Positions 1 to 7,374 of a DNA stretch of 57,309 nucleotides are shown in pieces; positions within the stretch are counted from its first letter, which is position 1; each line of letters begins with the position of its first letter. Below the pieces are notes generated by a model. It saw nothing but the letters and a program-made list of their open reading frames with translations, did not search any database and was not told the origin of the DNA. This stretch comes from an uncultured Roseateles sp. (GTDB lineage Bacteria; Pseudomonadota; Gammaproteobacteria; Burkholderiales; Burkholderiaceae), in assembly GCA_946886855.1 (NCBI GenBank), contig CAMPJJ010000024.1:1-57309 (forward strand), given 5' to 3'. A program made the translations under genes and the position numbers.

Positions 1-175
1 TGGGATTGCCCTTGGCGTCGTATTCGTAGTCGGTGACCGGCGCCGGTGAGACCGGTGACGGCGGCAGCGTGGCCGCGTGCGCGCTGAGCCCAATCACGGC
101 GATGAGTGCGACCACGGCGGACGCGGCGGACACGACTTGGCTACGGCACTTCGAGTGCCCGTTGATTCCGCTCAT
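1..175 (-). CDS. Secreted YD-repeat (RHS-type) protein, N-terminal fragment
   Basis: This is a partial gene whose 3' part lies beyond the left edge. It begins with ATG at 175, three bases after the stop codon of the upstream RHS gene, and a GGGAG ribosome site overlaps that stop. The visible 58 codons give a basic N-terminus, a hydrophobic stretch (VVALIAVIGLSAHA) that looks like a signal peptide with cleavage after AHA, a Pro-rich linker, and then VTDYEYDAKGNP, a typical YD-repeat opening. It is therefore probably a second exported RHS-type protein translated with its upstream neighbour. Whether it carries an RHS core and a variable C-terminal toxin cannot be seen here. The RHS assignment rests on one repeat plus context. 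Confidence 0.7.
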   Translation of the reverse strand, partial: MSGINGHSKCRSQVVSAASAVVALIAVIGLSAHAATLPPSPVSPAPVTDYEYDAKGNP

Positions 176-178
176 GAC

Positions 179-2692
179 TTACTCCCTGCCCGTCGTCTGT
201 TGGGCGCGGCCCAGCGCGTCGAACGCGCGGCTCATCGTCCGCTTGAGCGCACCTTGCGGATCCTTCGCTTCTTCCTTGGTGCGATTGCCGCCGGCGTCCA
301 GCGTGTAGTCGATGCGATTGCCCAGCGAGTCGGAGACTGCCACCAGGCGATGCGCATCGTCGTACTCGTAGTTCACCGAGCTGCCGCCCGGTTGCGACGA
401 CTTCTTGAGCAGGCCGGTGGGCCAGTACTCGTAGGTCGTGGCCTTCCCGTTGGTCGTCACCGAAGTCAGCCGCTGCCGCGCGTCATAGACATAGGTCGTG
501 GCGAGGTTGTTGGCATCCAGCACCGCCAGCGCTTGGCCGTAGGCGTTGTAGCGGGTGAATCGCGTCACATGGCCGGCGATGTTGGTCGTGGACTTCAAGT
601 CGCCCTTGGTGTGGTCCGCCGTGGTGTCCGTGTAGTACTCGTTGGTGATGACCACCTGGCCGCGCGGATTGGTCTCGGTCAAGACCTGACCCGTGGCGTT
701 GTAGGTCCAGCTCGTCGCACGAGCCGGCACGCCCGATTGCAGCGTCGCGTTGAAGCCGAGCGCGCCCGTCTCATCGGTCGTCGCCTGCTCGACGCGCTTG
801 CACAGCACGACGATGGGCTTGTTGTCGGGCAGCCTTGCATCGACGGGCGCGCAGCTCACCACGGCGTTGCCGTTGAACGGATCCGGTTGGCCGTTGTAGA
901 TCAACGTCGTGATGCGACGCGGTTCTGCGGTCGCCGTCGACAGGCGCCAGTCGGGGTGCCACCGCGAGCTGACCTTGCGAGCGCCCGCTGGCAGCGTCGC
1001 GTCCGTCACGGCCTCGCAGGCCGTGGCCGTCGTGAAGCCTTCGAAGCGCGACCTCTCCAGATTGCGCGTCGCGTCATAGGCCATGCAGCTGCGATTGCCG
1101 TTGAAGTCGTCGGTCCGCGTGACATTGCCGGTGGCGTCGAAGGCCGAGCCGGCCATCGACGCGGCGCAGCCCGAACCCGCAGGCTGGCTGCGCGAGGCCA
1201 CGAGCGCCGCGCGTCCCACGGTCGCCCCCTCCCAGGTGGATTCCCGTCCGTCCGGTGCCTTGACGATGGCGTTCGTCGGCAGCACGTTCACCGCCTTGCG
1301 GATCACGACGTTCAATTCCGGGTCGTAGTACTCCAAAGGGAGCGGATCAGGCGCCTTCGTCCAGGTGACCGTCCACGGCGGCTCGCTGCCGGTGGCCGAA
1401 GAGACCACACGCCCCTGCTCGTCGTAGACATACGAACCCAGACGCTGCCCGGCCTCATCCAACCGTCCGGTCATCGCGTGCGGGAACGCGGAGTTCTCAT
1501 ACAGGAACTGGCGCGAACTCTGGTCCGCATAGGTGATCGACGTCAGGTTGCCGATCGCGTCATAGCTGATGGGCAACGACACGCCGGCGGGATCGACGAT
1601 GCTGCCGATCGAGGCATAGCGCCCGCCTTGGGCGTCCCGGTAGTTGAACGACACGCGCCGTCCCGCTTCGTCGACGACGGCGAGCACCAGGTACTTGCCA
1701 CTGCCCGTGGCGGCATCCGGCGCATTGGTCACCCCGGAGAAGTCCAGCCGTCGGCCGTCGGCATACGCAATCGACGCGAGGCTGCCGTCCTGGCGGTAGA
1801 CCTCGATCGCACGGGCAGTCTCGTCGCGGTACAGCCAGACCGATCCGTCGGCGGACATCGCCGGCTTGGGATCGCGTTCAGTGGGCTCGTCGTTGTAGCC
1901 ATACTCCGGGAAGTTCTTCCAGATGCCGGACCCGCGCTGGAACAAGTAGAGCCGGTACTCCGTGACCATCTGTCGATGCAGATTGCTGGACCAGTACTGG
2001 CCGAACGAATGGGCGCCCAGCTCGTCTACTTCGGTGCCTCCGCTCTTCGGCGTACTCCAGTAGTTGGCACTCAGGGAATGGCCACGCCCCCACGAGAACA
2101 GCGTCTCCGGCTGTCGCTTCAAACCCGTCAGAGGCTCGATCGGATTGCTGACGGGACAGCTGCCGATCGGGGACGCCACTACGTCCTTGATGGACTTGCA
2201 GCCTGCTGTCGTTCCGTCGATCGACGTCGTGTTGAGCCTGCGGCCGCAGGTCATGACAAATTTCAGGAAGCCCTGGCCCTGGATGACCACTGGCGGGTAG
2301 ATCGGATTCGAGTAGGTGGTCGTGGTCTTGTAGGTGTAGCGGCAGGTCGCGATGCCGTATCGGGTCGGCGACTCCTCTCCGGTGATCGAGCAGGACCCTG
2401 GGACCGCCGTCGTGACGCTCGTGCTCTCCGAGTAATACTCCGGTTCCGTCAATGCGCCCATGGCGAGGCCCCAGAACGACGCGGCCAAATCGTCCGGCGT
2501 ATCGCTGCAGTGAGTACGCAGCGACTGCGCCGGCGTCTGGACCTTGTTCTGGCCGACGGGGCCTACCTCGGACCACAAGGTCCAGCAGTCCTTGGCCGCC
2601 ATCGCCGGCAGCGCAAAGAAGCTGAGGCCGAAAGCCATCAGCAGGCAGCGGACGGCCCTGGCAGCCGAGAAACGTCTTGTCGTATCGCTCAC
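179..2692 (-). CDS. Secreted RHS/YD-repeat protein lacking the core domain
   Basis: About 837 aa. I chose the GTG at 2692 because GGGAGAG lies 5 nt upstream and it yields a proper signal peptide (basic start, then LLMAFGLSFFALPAMAA). The N-terminal third is Cys-containing and leads into NPIEPLTGLKRQPETLFSW, which resembles the DUF6531 segment that opens many RHS proteins. The remainder is degenerate YD repeats such as YVYDEQGRV, WTYNATGQV, YVYDARQRL and YEYDDAHRL. The protein stops after AFDALGRAQQTTGRE with no RHS core (no DPxGxxR-type end) and no C-terminal toxin. The next gene restarts with its own signal peptide and YD repeat, so the RHS chain appears divided into two exported halves. Such proteins usually act at the cell surface in contact-dependent antagonism, but no effector is visible here. 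Confidence 0.82.
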   Translation of the reverse strand: MSDTTRRFSAARAVRCLLMAFGLSFFALPAMAAKDCWTLWSEVGPVGQNKVQTPAQSLRTHCSDTPDDLAASFWGLAMGALTEPEYYSESTSVTTAVPGSCSITGEESPTRYGIATCRYTYKTTTTYSNPIYPPVVIQGQGFLKFVMTCGRRLNTTSIDGTTAGCKSIKDVVASPIGSCPVSNPIEPLTGLKRQPETLFSWGRGHSLSANYWSTPKSGGTEVDELGAHSFGQYWSSNLHRQMVTEYRLYLFQRGSGIWKNFPEYGYNDEPTERDPKPAMSADGSVWLYRDETARAIEVYRQDGSLASIAYADGRRLDFSGVTNAPDAATGSGKYLVLAVVDEAGRRVSFNYRDAQGGRYASIGSIVDPAGVSLPISYDAIGNLTSITYADQSSRQFLYENSAFPHAMTGRLDEAGQRLGSYVYDEQGRVVSSATGSEPPWTVTWTKAPDPLPLEYYDPELNVVIRKAVNVLPTNAIVKAPDGRESTWEGATVGRAALVASRSQPAGSGCAASMAGSAFDATGNVTRTDDFNGNRSCMAYDATRNLERSRFEGFTTATACEAVTDATLPAGARKVSSRWHPDWRLSTATAEPRRITTLIYNGQPDPFNGNAVVSCAPVDARLPDNKPIVVLCKRVEQATTDETGALGFNATLQSGVPARATSWTYNATGQVLTETNPRGQVVITNEYYTDTTADHTKGDLKSTTNIAGHVTRFTRYNAYGQALAVLDANNLATTYVYDARQRLTSVTTNGKATTYEYWPTGLLKKSSQPGGSSVNYEYDDAHRLVAVSDSLGNRIDYTLDAGGNRTKEEAKDPQGALKRTMSRAFDALGRAQQTTGRE

Positions 2693-3059
2693 GCGATCTC
2701 TCCCAAAGTGACAGGTCTTGCCATCCAGGAAGGGGCGCCCCGACGCGCGAGCGTCCGGTGCCGTCGCCGCCGGGGGGACGTCTGCGCGTCCAATGCCGTG
2801 CGGCCCCTCCCTGCATGGGCCGGCGGCGATTCTGCCAGCCCAAGTTCTGCAGCGCCGTGACACCCCCTTTTGGAGGAAATGGACGGCAACCACCGTCCCG
2901 GATTCAACGATGTCGCCCACTGCCGAAGTCGTGACAGCGCGTTTCACCACCCCACTGTTTGACATCCCCAAACAGTGCTTGTGCGAACCGCCTGTTTATC
3001 GCCGTCCGTCGAATTCCTAAAGTGATCGCATCTGCAATCACCCCGAAGGACTGTTTCCC
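2693..3059. other. Divergent intergenic region between the RHS gene and the RidA-like gene
   Basis: This 367-nt stretch holds no convincing gene; open frames across it are short and lack start signals. It contains the RHS ribosome site at 2698-2704, an 8-bp inverted repeat at 2953-2977 (listed separately) and the ribosome site AAGGA just before the gene at 3060. It must carry promoters for both divergent genes. A perfect TTGACA is present at 2959-2964, but I could not find a good -10 at 16-18 nt from it. Confidence 0.6.
2953..2977. promoter_or_regulatory. Inverted repeat overlapping a TTGACA box, possible operator
   Basis: CACTGTTT and AAACAGTG form a perfect 8-bp inverted repeat with a 9-nt centre. 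The left arm and centre include TTGACA (2959-2964), a consensus -35 on the plus strand. The hexamer 17 nt downstream (TGCGAA) is a poor -10, so promoter status is weak. The arrangement would suit a dimeric repressor acting on the plus-strand gene at 3060. Confidence 0.3.
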
Positions 3060-3458
3060 ATGACCCCCCGCGACGTCGTCTTCCCGCCCGACCGCCACGC
3101 CCTCTACGAACTGCACCGCTACTCCCCCGCCATCCGGTCCAACGGCCTGCTGTTCGTGTCGGGCCAGGTCGGCAGCCGGGCCGACGGCTCTCCCGAGCCG
3201 GACCTCGATGCCCAGGTCCGCCTCGCGTTCAAGAACCTCAACGCGATCCTCGCCGCGGCCGGCTGCAGCTTCCGCGACGTCATCGACGTGACGATATTCA
3301 TGGTGGACCCGCACACCCGTTTCGAGCGCGCCTGGGACATCGCCGCCGAGTTCTGGGGCGACGCGCCCTACCCGACCGCCACTGTCGTTGGCGTCACCTG
3401 GCTGGCGGGCTTCCAGTTCGAGATCAAGGTCATCGCGAAGCTGCCGGAAGCTGGGTGA
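3060..3458 (+). CDS. RidA/YjgF-family protein (Rid subfamily lacking the canonical arginine)
   Basis: 132 aa, the usual length for the trimeric RidA/YER057c/UK114 fold. Family landmarks are GLLFVSGQVG near residue 32, NLNAILAAAGCSFRDVIDVTIFM in the middle and the C-terminal FEIKVIA strand. True RidA enamine/imine deaminases have an arginine in the sequence PARS that binds the substrate carboxylate. Here the matching segment reads PTATVVGV, so that arginine is absent. Membership of the family is clear, but 2-aminoacrylate deamination should not be assumed; it fits the Rid groups without the arginine, whose reactions are largely unknown. A ribosome site (AAGGA) precedes ATG 3060, and a hairpin follows at 3489. 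Confidence 0.85.
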   Translation: MTPRDVVFPPDRHALYELHRYSPAIRSNGLLFVSGQVGSRADGSPEPDLDAQVRLAFKNLNAILAAAGCSFRDVIDVTIFMVDPHTRFERAWDIAAEFWGDAPYPTATVVGVTWLAGFQFEIKVIAKLPEAG

Positions 3459-3488
3459 CCTCAGGCTGCCTGAAGCGGCCTGAGAGAC

Positions 3489-3513
3489 ACTGGGGGCAAC
3501 GACTGCCCCCAGT
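3489..3513 (+). terminator. Perfect 10-bp hairpin between the RidA-like and GNAT genes
   Basis: ACTGGGGGCA and TGCCCCCAGT pair perfectly around the 5-nt loop ACGAC, about 30 nt after the stop of the RidA-like gene. There is no T-tract, so it could be an intrinsic-like terminator, an mRNA-stabilising end or a translational element. It ends only 10 nt before ATG 3524 and would cover that gene's ribosome-site region. Confidence 0.5.
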
Positions 3514-3523
3514 GGATCGCCCG

Positions 3524-4018
3524 ATGACCAGCCCCGCACGACGCCTCGCCCGCGCTGAAGACCTCGAACCGGTCTTCGCGATCTACTCGCATCCGCAGGT
3601 CGTTCCCTACCTGACCTACGAGCCGATGGACCTCCCGTCCTTCGTGCCGATCTACGAAGAGCTCGTGCGCAGCGGCGCCTTCTGGATCTGGGAAGTGGAC
3701 GGCGAGATCGCCGGCTTCTACCGCGCCACGCGTTATCCCGGCCGCGTGAGCCACGTGCTGCTGCTGGGCACCCTGGCGGTCGATCCCCGCCGCCACGGCC
3801 AGGGCGTCGGTCGCGCCATGATCGACGACGCGCTGCGCCACTTCCGCGATGCCGGCATCCGCCGCGTCGAGCTCTACGCCGAGTCCGACAACGCCCAGGC
3901 GCTGGCCTTCTACCAGCGGCTCGGGTTCGTGATCGAAGGGACGCTCCGCGACTTCTACAAGCGCGCCGACCAGGCGCACTACGTCGACGAGCACGTGCTG
4001 GGCTTGCTGCTGGTGTGA
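3524..4018 (+). CDS. GNAT-family N-acetyltransferase
   Basis: 164 aa from ATG 3524. An in-frame ATG at 3455 would add 23 residues encoded through the 3489-3513 hairpin and overlapping the previous gene, so it was rejected. The GNAT fold is shown by the acetyl-CoA loop in motif A (LAVDPRRHGQGVGRAM, matching R/Q-x-x-G-x-G/A) and motif B (AESDNAQALAFYQRLGFV). The N-terminus (ARAEDLEPVFAIYSHPQV) resembles the phosphinothricin/ribosomal-protein acetyltransferase branch. The likely reaction is acetyl transfer from acetyl-CoA to an amine, in the cytoplasm. The substrate cannot be inferred, and no neighbour forms an obvious pathway with it. Confidence 0.85.
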   Translation: MTSPARRLARAEDLEPVFAIYSHPQVVPYLTYEPMDLPSFVPIYEELVRSGAFWIWEVDGEIAGFYRATRYPGRVSHVLLLGTLAVDPRRHGQGVGRAMIDDALRHFRDAGIRRVELYAESDNAQALAFYQRLGFVIEGTLRDFYKRADQAHYVDEHVLGLLLV

Positions 4019-4069
4019 TCCTGCCCGCGGCGGACCTTACAGTCCCCGCTTCAACGCCGGGAAGACCAG

Positions 4070-5251
4070 ATGACGGACAACCCCTTCGACGCCCTCCACG
4101 CTGCCTTGCGCGCCGAGGTCGATCAGCAGTTCCTGCCCAACGTGGCGACTGCGCTGCTGCGCGGACGCACGGTCGTGGACCGGTTCTGCTACGGCGCCGC
4201 CGACCGCGAGGCCGGCATCGCGCTGCGCGAGGACCACCTCTTCCGGATGTTCTCCAGCACCAAGCTGATCACGGCCTGCGCCGTCCTGCTGCTCGTGGAA
4301 CAAGGTCGGCTCGGCCTGGACGATCCTGTCGACCGCCCTCTTCCCGAACTCGCCAATCGTCGCGTCCTGCGTCCCGGCGCGCGCGACCTGTCGGACACCG
4401 AGCCCGCCCGGACCCCGATCACCGCGCGCCATCTGCTGACGCACACCTCGGGCCTGACCTACGGCGTCTTCGATCCCGGCTCGCCGATGTACGACGCCTA
4501 CAACCGGGCCCGCGTGCTCGATCACCGTCGCGATCTGGCCGGCATGATTAAGGCGTTGGCGGACCTGCCGTTGATCTTCCATCCCGGAACGCAGTGGGAG
4601 TACTCGGTGTCCATGGACGTGCTGGGTCGCCTGGTCGAGGTGGTGAGCGGCGAGCGCTTCGGCGAGTTCCTGGCGCGGCACATCTTCGAGCCGCTTGGCA
4701 TGGTGGACACGGACTTCTGGGTACCGCCTTCGAAACGCGACCGGCTGACGGTGCTCTACGAGGGTGCGGACTTCAACGACCCCGACAAGCCCGGCCTGCC
4801 GCGCGTCGACCACAAGCCCTACCCCGGCGCCTATGTCCAGCGCGCAGCGCTGGAGTCCGGCGGCGGCGGACTGGTGAGCACGCTCGACGATTCCATCCGC
4901 CTGATCCAGAGCCTGATCCCCGGCGGTCCGACGCTGCTCAAGCCCGCCACGATCGAGATGATGTTCAGCAACCAGCTCGCGCCAGGGCTGCATGTGCGCT
5001 TCGATGACGCGCCCCCGACGCCGGGGCGGCTGTTCGGTCTGGGCTCGGCGGTGCGCGCCTTCGCCGATCGGGGCGAGCCGCCCGAGGCAGCCGGCGAAGT
5101 CGGCTGGGGCGGCCTCGCGGGCACGCTGTGGTGGATCCATCCACGCCTGAACGTCGCGGCGGTGCTGCTGACCCAGCGCTACTTCGGATACGCCCACCCC
5201 TATGGCTTGAGGTTCAAGCGGAAGGCGTATCAGGCGTTGATGGCTCGCTAG
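4070..5251 (+). CDS. Serine hydrolase of the beta-lactamase/EstB family
   Basis: 393 aa with no signal peptide, so probably cytoplasmic. The SxxK nucleophile motif is S62-S-T-K65 within FRMFSSTKLITA. HTSGLTYG near 125-132 is a family landmark. The second motif reads Y178-S-V rather than the Y-x-N of class C beta-lactamases, the form usual in EstB-like carboxylesterases (YSVSMDVLGRLVEVVSG). A C-terminal GWGGLAGT sits where the KTG loop would be. An esterase or peptidase-like function is therefore more likely than beta-lactam resistance. It lies 51 nt after the GNAT gene on the same strand. Confidence 0.83.
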   Translation: MTDNPFDALHAALRAEVDQQFLPNVATALLRGRTVVDRFCYGAADREAGIALREDHLFRMFSSTKLITACAVLLLVEQGRLGLDDPVDRPLPELANRRVLRPGARDLSDTEPARTPITARHLLTHTSGLTYGVFDPGSPMYDAYNRARVLDHRRDLAGMIKALADLPLIFHPGTQWEYSVSMDVLGRLVEVVSGERFGEFLARHIFEPLGMVDTDFWVPPSKRDRLTVLYEGADFNDPDKPGLPRVDHKPYPGAYVQRAALESGGGGLVSTLDDSIRLIQSLIPGGPTLLKPATIEMMFSNQLAPGLHVRFDDAPPTPGRLFGLGSAVRAFADRGEPPEAAGEVGWGGLAGTLWWIHPRLNVAAVLLTQRYFGYAHPYGLRFKRKAYQALMAR

Positions 5252-5284
5252 AACGATCGCCGTAGCACTCCGGGTTCAATCACC

Positions 5285-5830
5285 ATGCCACTGTCTACTT
5301 CGATCAAGTACCTCTCGGAGCGCGGCATCACCGTCAGCGAGCTGTCGGCCAATCAATTCTCGCTGAGCGTCGAGGGCGGGCGGGCCTCGATGCTGGAAGA
5401 AGGCTCCGGAGGCATCCTCTTCACTTGCTGGGAGTACAGCCCCGGGCCAGGTCCCAACGATTTCAAGGTCGCTTTCAAGACACTGGACGAAGCACTGCTG
5501 GCGGCTTGGTACTTCTATTTCGGGGAACCCGTCGGCGTCGGCGAATGGCGCGTGCCGATGCATCAGCACCCGTCCTGGTCCTTGGCAAAGGTGGCATATC
5601 GCATCGCGCATGCGATCACCGTGACCGCAGCACAGTTTGAACGCATCGAGGAATCGCGGCAGGCCTCCTCGGCCGAGTTTTCGCGCGCCGGGCTGACGCC
5701 GCCGGAAGGTCGCTATGAGGCGGCGCTGCGCTCACAGTTCGTAGCAGGCGAATCAGCATCGACGTCCTCACGAACGCTGATGATGAGAAGGGATCTGGAA
5801 GAGGCCTACGTCGTGGACAACGACCGATAG
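5285..5830 (+). CDS. Conserved hypothetical protein
   Basis: 181 aa, soluble, with no signal peptide or membrane segment. The N-terminal half alternates short beta-like strands (FSLSVEGGRASMLEE, GGILFTCWEYSPG). The C-terminal half is mostly helical and charged (AAQFERIEESRQASSAEFSRAG). I do not recognise the family. It starts 33 nt after the hydrolase gene without a clear ribosome site, so it may be cotranscribed. The aromatic, acidic N-terminal domain is reminiscent of small immunity proteins, but there is no adjacent toxin to support that. Confidence 0.6.
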   Translation: MPLSTSIKYLSERGITVSELSANQFSLSVEGGRASMLEEGSGGILFTCWEYSPGPGPNDFKVAFKTLDEALLAAWYFYFGEPVGVGEWRVPMHQHPSWSLAKVAYRIAHAITVTAAQFERIEESRQASSAEFSRAGLTPPEGRYEAALRSQFVAGESASTSSRTLMMRRDLEEAYVVDNDR

Positions 5831-5877
5831 GTGGCCAGGCGATCTTGTCTCAAGTGCTCCCGTTCAGATGCGCCGGT

Positions 5878-6240
5878 TCACCCCGCGATGACCGCCTTCG
5901 CATAGGTTTCCCGCTGGATCTCCACGATCTCGAAGGACACCTGGATGTGGAGTTCCGACGTGGCGGGGATGTTGGACACCAGCGCCTTCAAGGCGATCGC
6001 GCCCATCTCGCGCCACGTTTCATCGCTGCGCCCGGTCAACACGGACAAGGTGCCGGCCACGAACGCGCGTCCGCGCGCTTCCACGCCGACGAGGAACTGC
6101 TCCGCCTGGAACGCCCGGCTCTTGATGTCGATCTCCTCGAAGTGGCCCGACTCGGCGAGCGCGGCGTTCACCGCCGCGAGACAGCGATTGACATCGAGGT
6201 AAGAGAGATTGGCGCTGTGATGCAGGGTGAAGTGAGGCAA
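5878..6240 (-). CDS. 5-carboxymethyl-2-hydroxymuconate delta-isomerase (CHMI) family
   Basis: 120 aa from a TTG start at 6240 with GGAG seven bases upstream. An ATG start farther out (6381) would add 47 residues unlike the family and overlap the divergent gene. The mature protein would begin PHFTLHHSANL: the tautomerase superfamily uses the N-terminal proline as catalytic base after removal of fMet, and the HHSANL context is typical of CHMI (HpcD/HpaF). In the homoprotocatechuate pathway this enzyme isomerises 5-carboxymethyl-2-hydroxymuconate. No other hpa/hpc gene is in the window, so this looks like an orphan copy whose substrate may differ. Confidence 0.8.
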   Translation of the reverse strand: MPHFTLHHSANLSYLDVNRCLAAVNAALAESGHFEEIDIKSRAFQAEQFLVGVEARGRAFVAGTLSVLTGRSDETWREMGAIALKALVSNIPATSELHIQVSFEIVEIQRETYAKAVIAG

Positions 6241-6379
6241 GGTGGAACTCCAGAATTTCTGCCAAGGTAGGCCGAGCTGGGCGGGAACGCCGTTCCGCAC
6301 TCTCAAGACCTGCCCACGGATCAAGCATCCGCGCTCTGCATCCGTTCGTGCATGGCCGTGCGCAGTAGCATCACGACCC

Positions 6380-6715
6380 ATGATCTACCTCGCAGTCACT
6401 GCGGCTGGCCTGAGCCGGGCTCTGGAGCAGGCCAAAGACGACGACTTCATCTGGTGCGGCAGCGACGCCATCACGCATGCCGAGTTCGCGGCCAATGCGC
6501 TGCGCAACGTCACCCGATTTGTTTACTCGATCGCGGAACCCGGGCGCCTTGACGATGCGCTCAACACGATCGAGGAGCACAATCCCTCCGAGACGGTCTG
6601 GATCGAGCAGGTGACGATGCATCCGAAGGCGAACCCCGATGCACCCGGCCACCGTGACCGGATAACGCTGAGCGATCAGTGGTCCGTCCGAAAGATCACA
6701 CGACCTGCTTCATGA
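6380..6715 (+). CDS. Conserved hypothetical protein
   Basis: 111 aa from ATG 6380. An upstream in-frame ATG (6242) runs through the promoter region of the divergent CHMI gene and is unlikely. The sequence is small and soluble (MIYLAVTAAGLSRALEQ, then FIWCGSDAITHAEFAAN, then ETVWIEQV), with an alpha/beta pattern and no motif I can tie to a function. Its 3' end overlaps the convergent GrpB gene by 6 nt. Confidence 0.6.
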   Translation: MIYLAVTAAGLSRALEQAKDDDFIWCGSDAITHAEFAANALRNVTRFVYSIAEPGRLDDALNTIEEHNPSETVWIEQVTMHPKANPDAPGHRDRITLSDQWSVRKITRPAS

Positions 6716-7273
6716 CGTTGGCATCTGGCTTGTCAGCCTCGGTGACGACAAGGCAGCTCGCACGAAACGCGCCTTCGCCTCGGTATACGCCTCCCGGTCG
6801 TCCCGGTACTCGATGGCGAGCCTTGCCTTCAGGCTCTCATACTCGGCGGCCGCCTGGGGATTGGCCCTCATCAGATCCCGGAACGCCAGACGATCGCGCC
6901 AGACCGGACCGTCGTGGACGACGACATGGAGATGATGCGTCCGGCGCCCGTTGGCCCATCGCATGAACCACTTCCGGTCATGCAGCGATGCGTTGAATTC
7001 CTCAGAGGTGGTGTAACCCGATTCGCACAGCCGGCGCGACAACACGTCGACGCCGTCGAGCGAATCGACGCCGCCAAGGATGTCGATGATCGGCTTGGCG
7101 GTCATCTCTGGAATGGCCGTGCTGCCGATGTGTTCGATCGCGACGAAGACCCCGGGAAAGAGCGATGAGAGACGCGAACGCTCCAACTCGAATGCGCCCG
7201 GCCACGCCAGGTCATGAGGCAGAAGTTCCACACCTTCGTGGATCGCGGCAAGAAGGGATTCTTCTTCAGTCAT
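6710..7273 (-). CDS. GrpB family (UPF0157) predicted nucleotidyltransferase-fold protein
   Basis: 187 aa. The family is recognised from IEHIGSTAIPEMTAKPIIDI (residues about 46-65), where the GST and D-I-x-I pattern matches the minimal nucleotidyltransferase fold, and from a C-terminal region rich in charged helices (EAYTEAKARFVRAAL). HHLHVV near residue 112 is also conserved in GrpB proteins. The molecular function is not established; some relatives are fused to dephospho-CoA kinase. It ends convergently over the hypothetical gene to its left. Confidence 0.85.
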   Translation of the reverse strand: MTEEESLLAAIHEGVELLPHDLAWPGAFELERSRLSSLFPGVFVAIEHIGSTAIPEMTAKPIIDILGGVDSLDGVDVLSRRLCESGYTTSEEFNASLHDRKWFMRWANGRRTHHLHVVVHDGPVWRDRLAFRDLMRANPQAAAEYESLKARLAIEYRDDREAYTEAKARFVRAALSSPRLTSQMPTS

Positions 7274-7374
7274 CGCCCATGGCCCCGTGCCTCACCAGCC
7301 ATGACTGTAGCCCGGGACGACCGGACGCCGATGAGCGATCATCGGGCTGTCCGCCCGTTCACACGACCTGCCTC

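Noticed and set aside
77..2860. Long plus-strand open frame of 927 codons opposite the RHS gene
   Set aside because: It is rich in Arg/His/Ala with no domain, is antisense to a gene with a signal peptide and YD repeats, and is explained by high GC and third-position bias.
4070..5251. Second beta-lactamase
   Set aside because: The Y-x-N motif is changed to YSV and there is no signal peptide, so an EstB-like esterase is the better reading.
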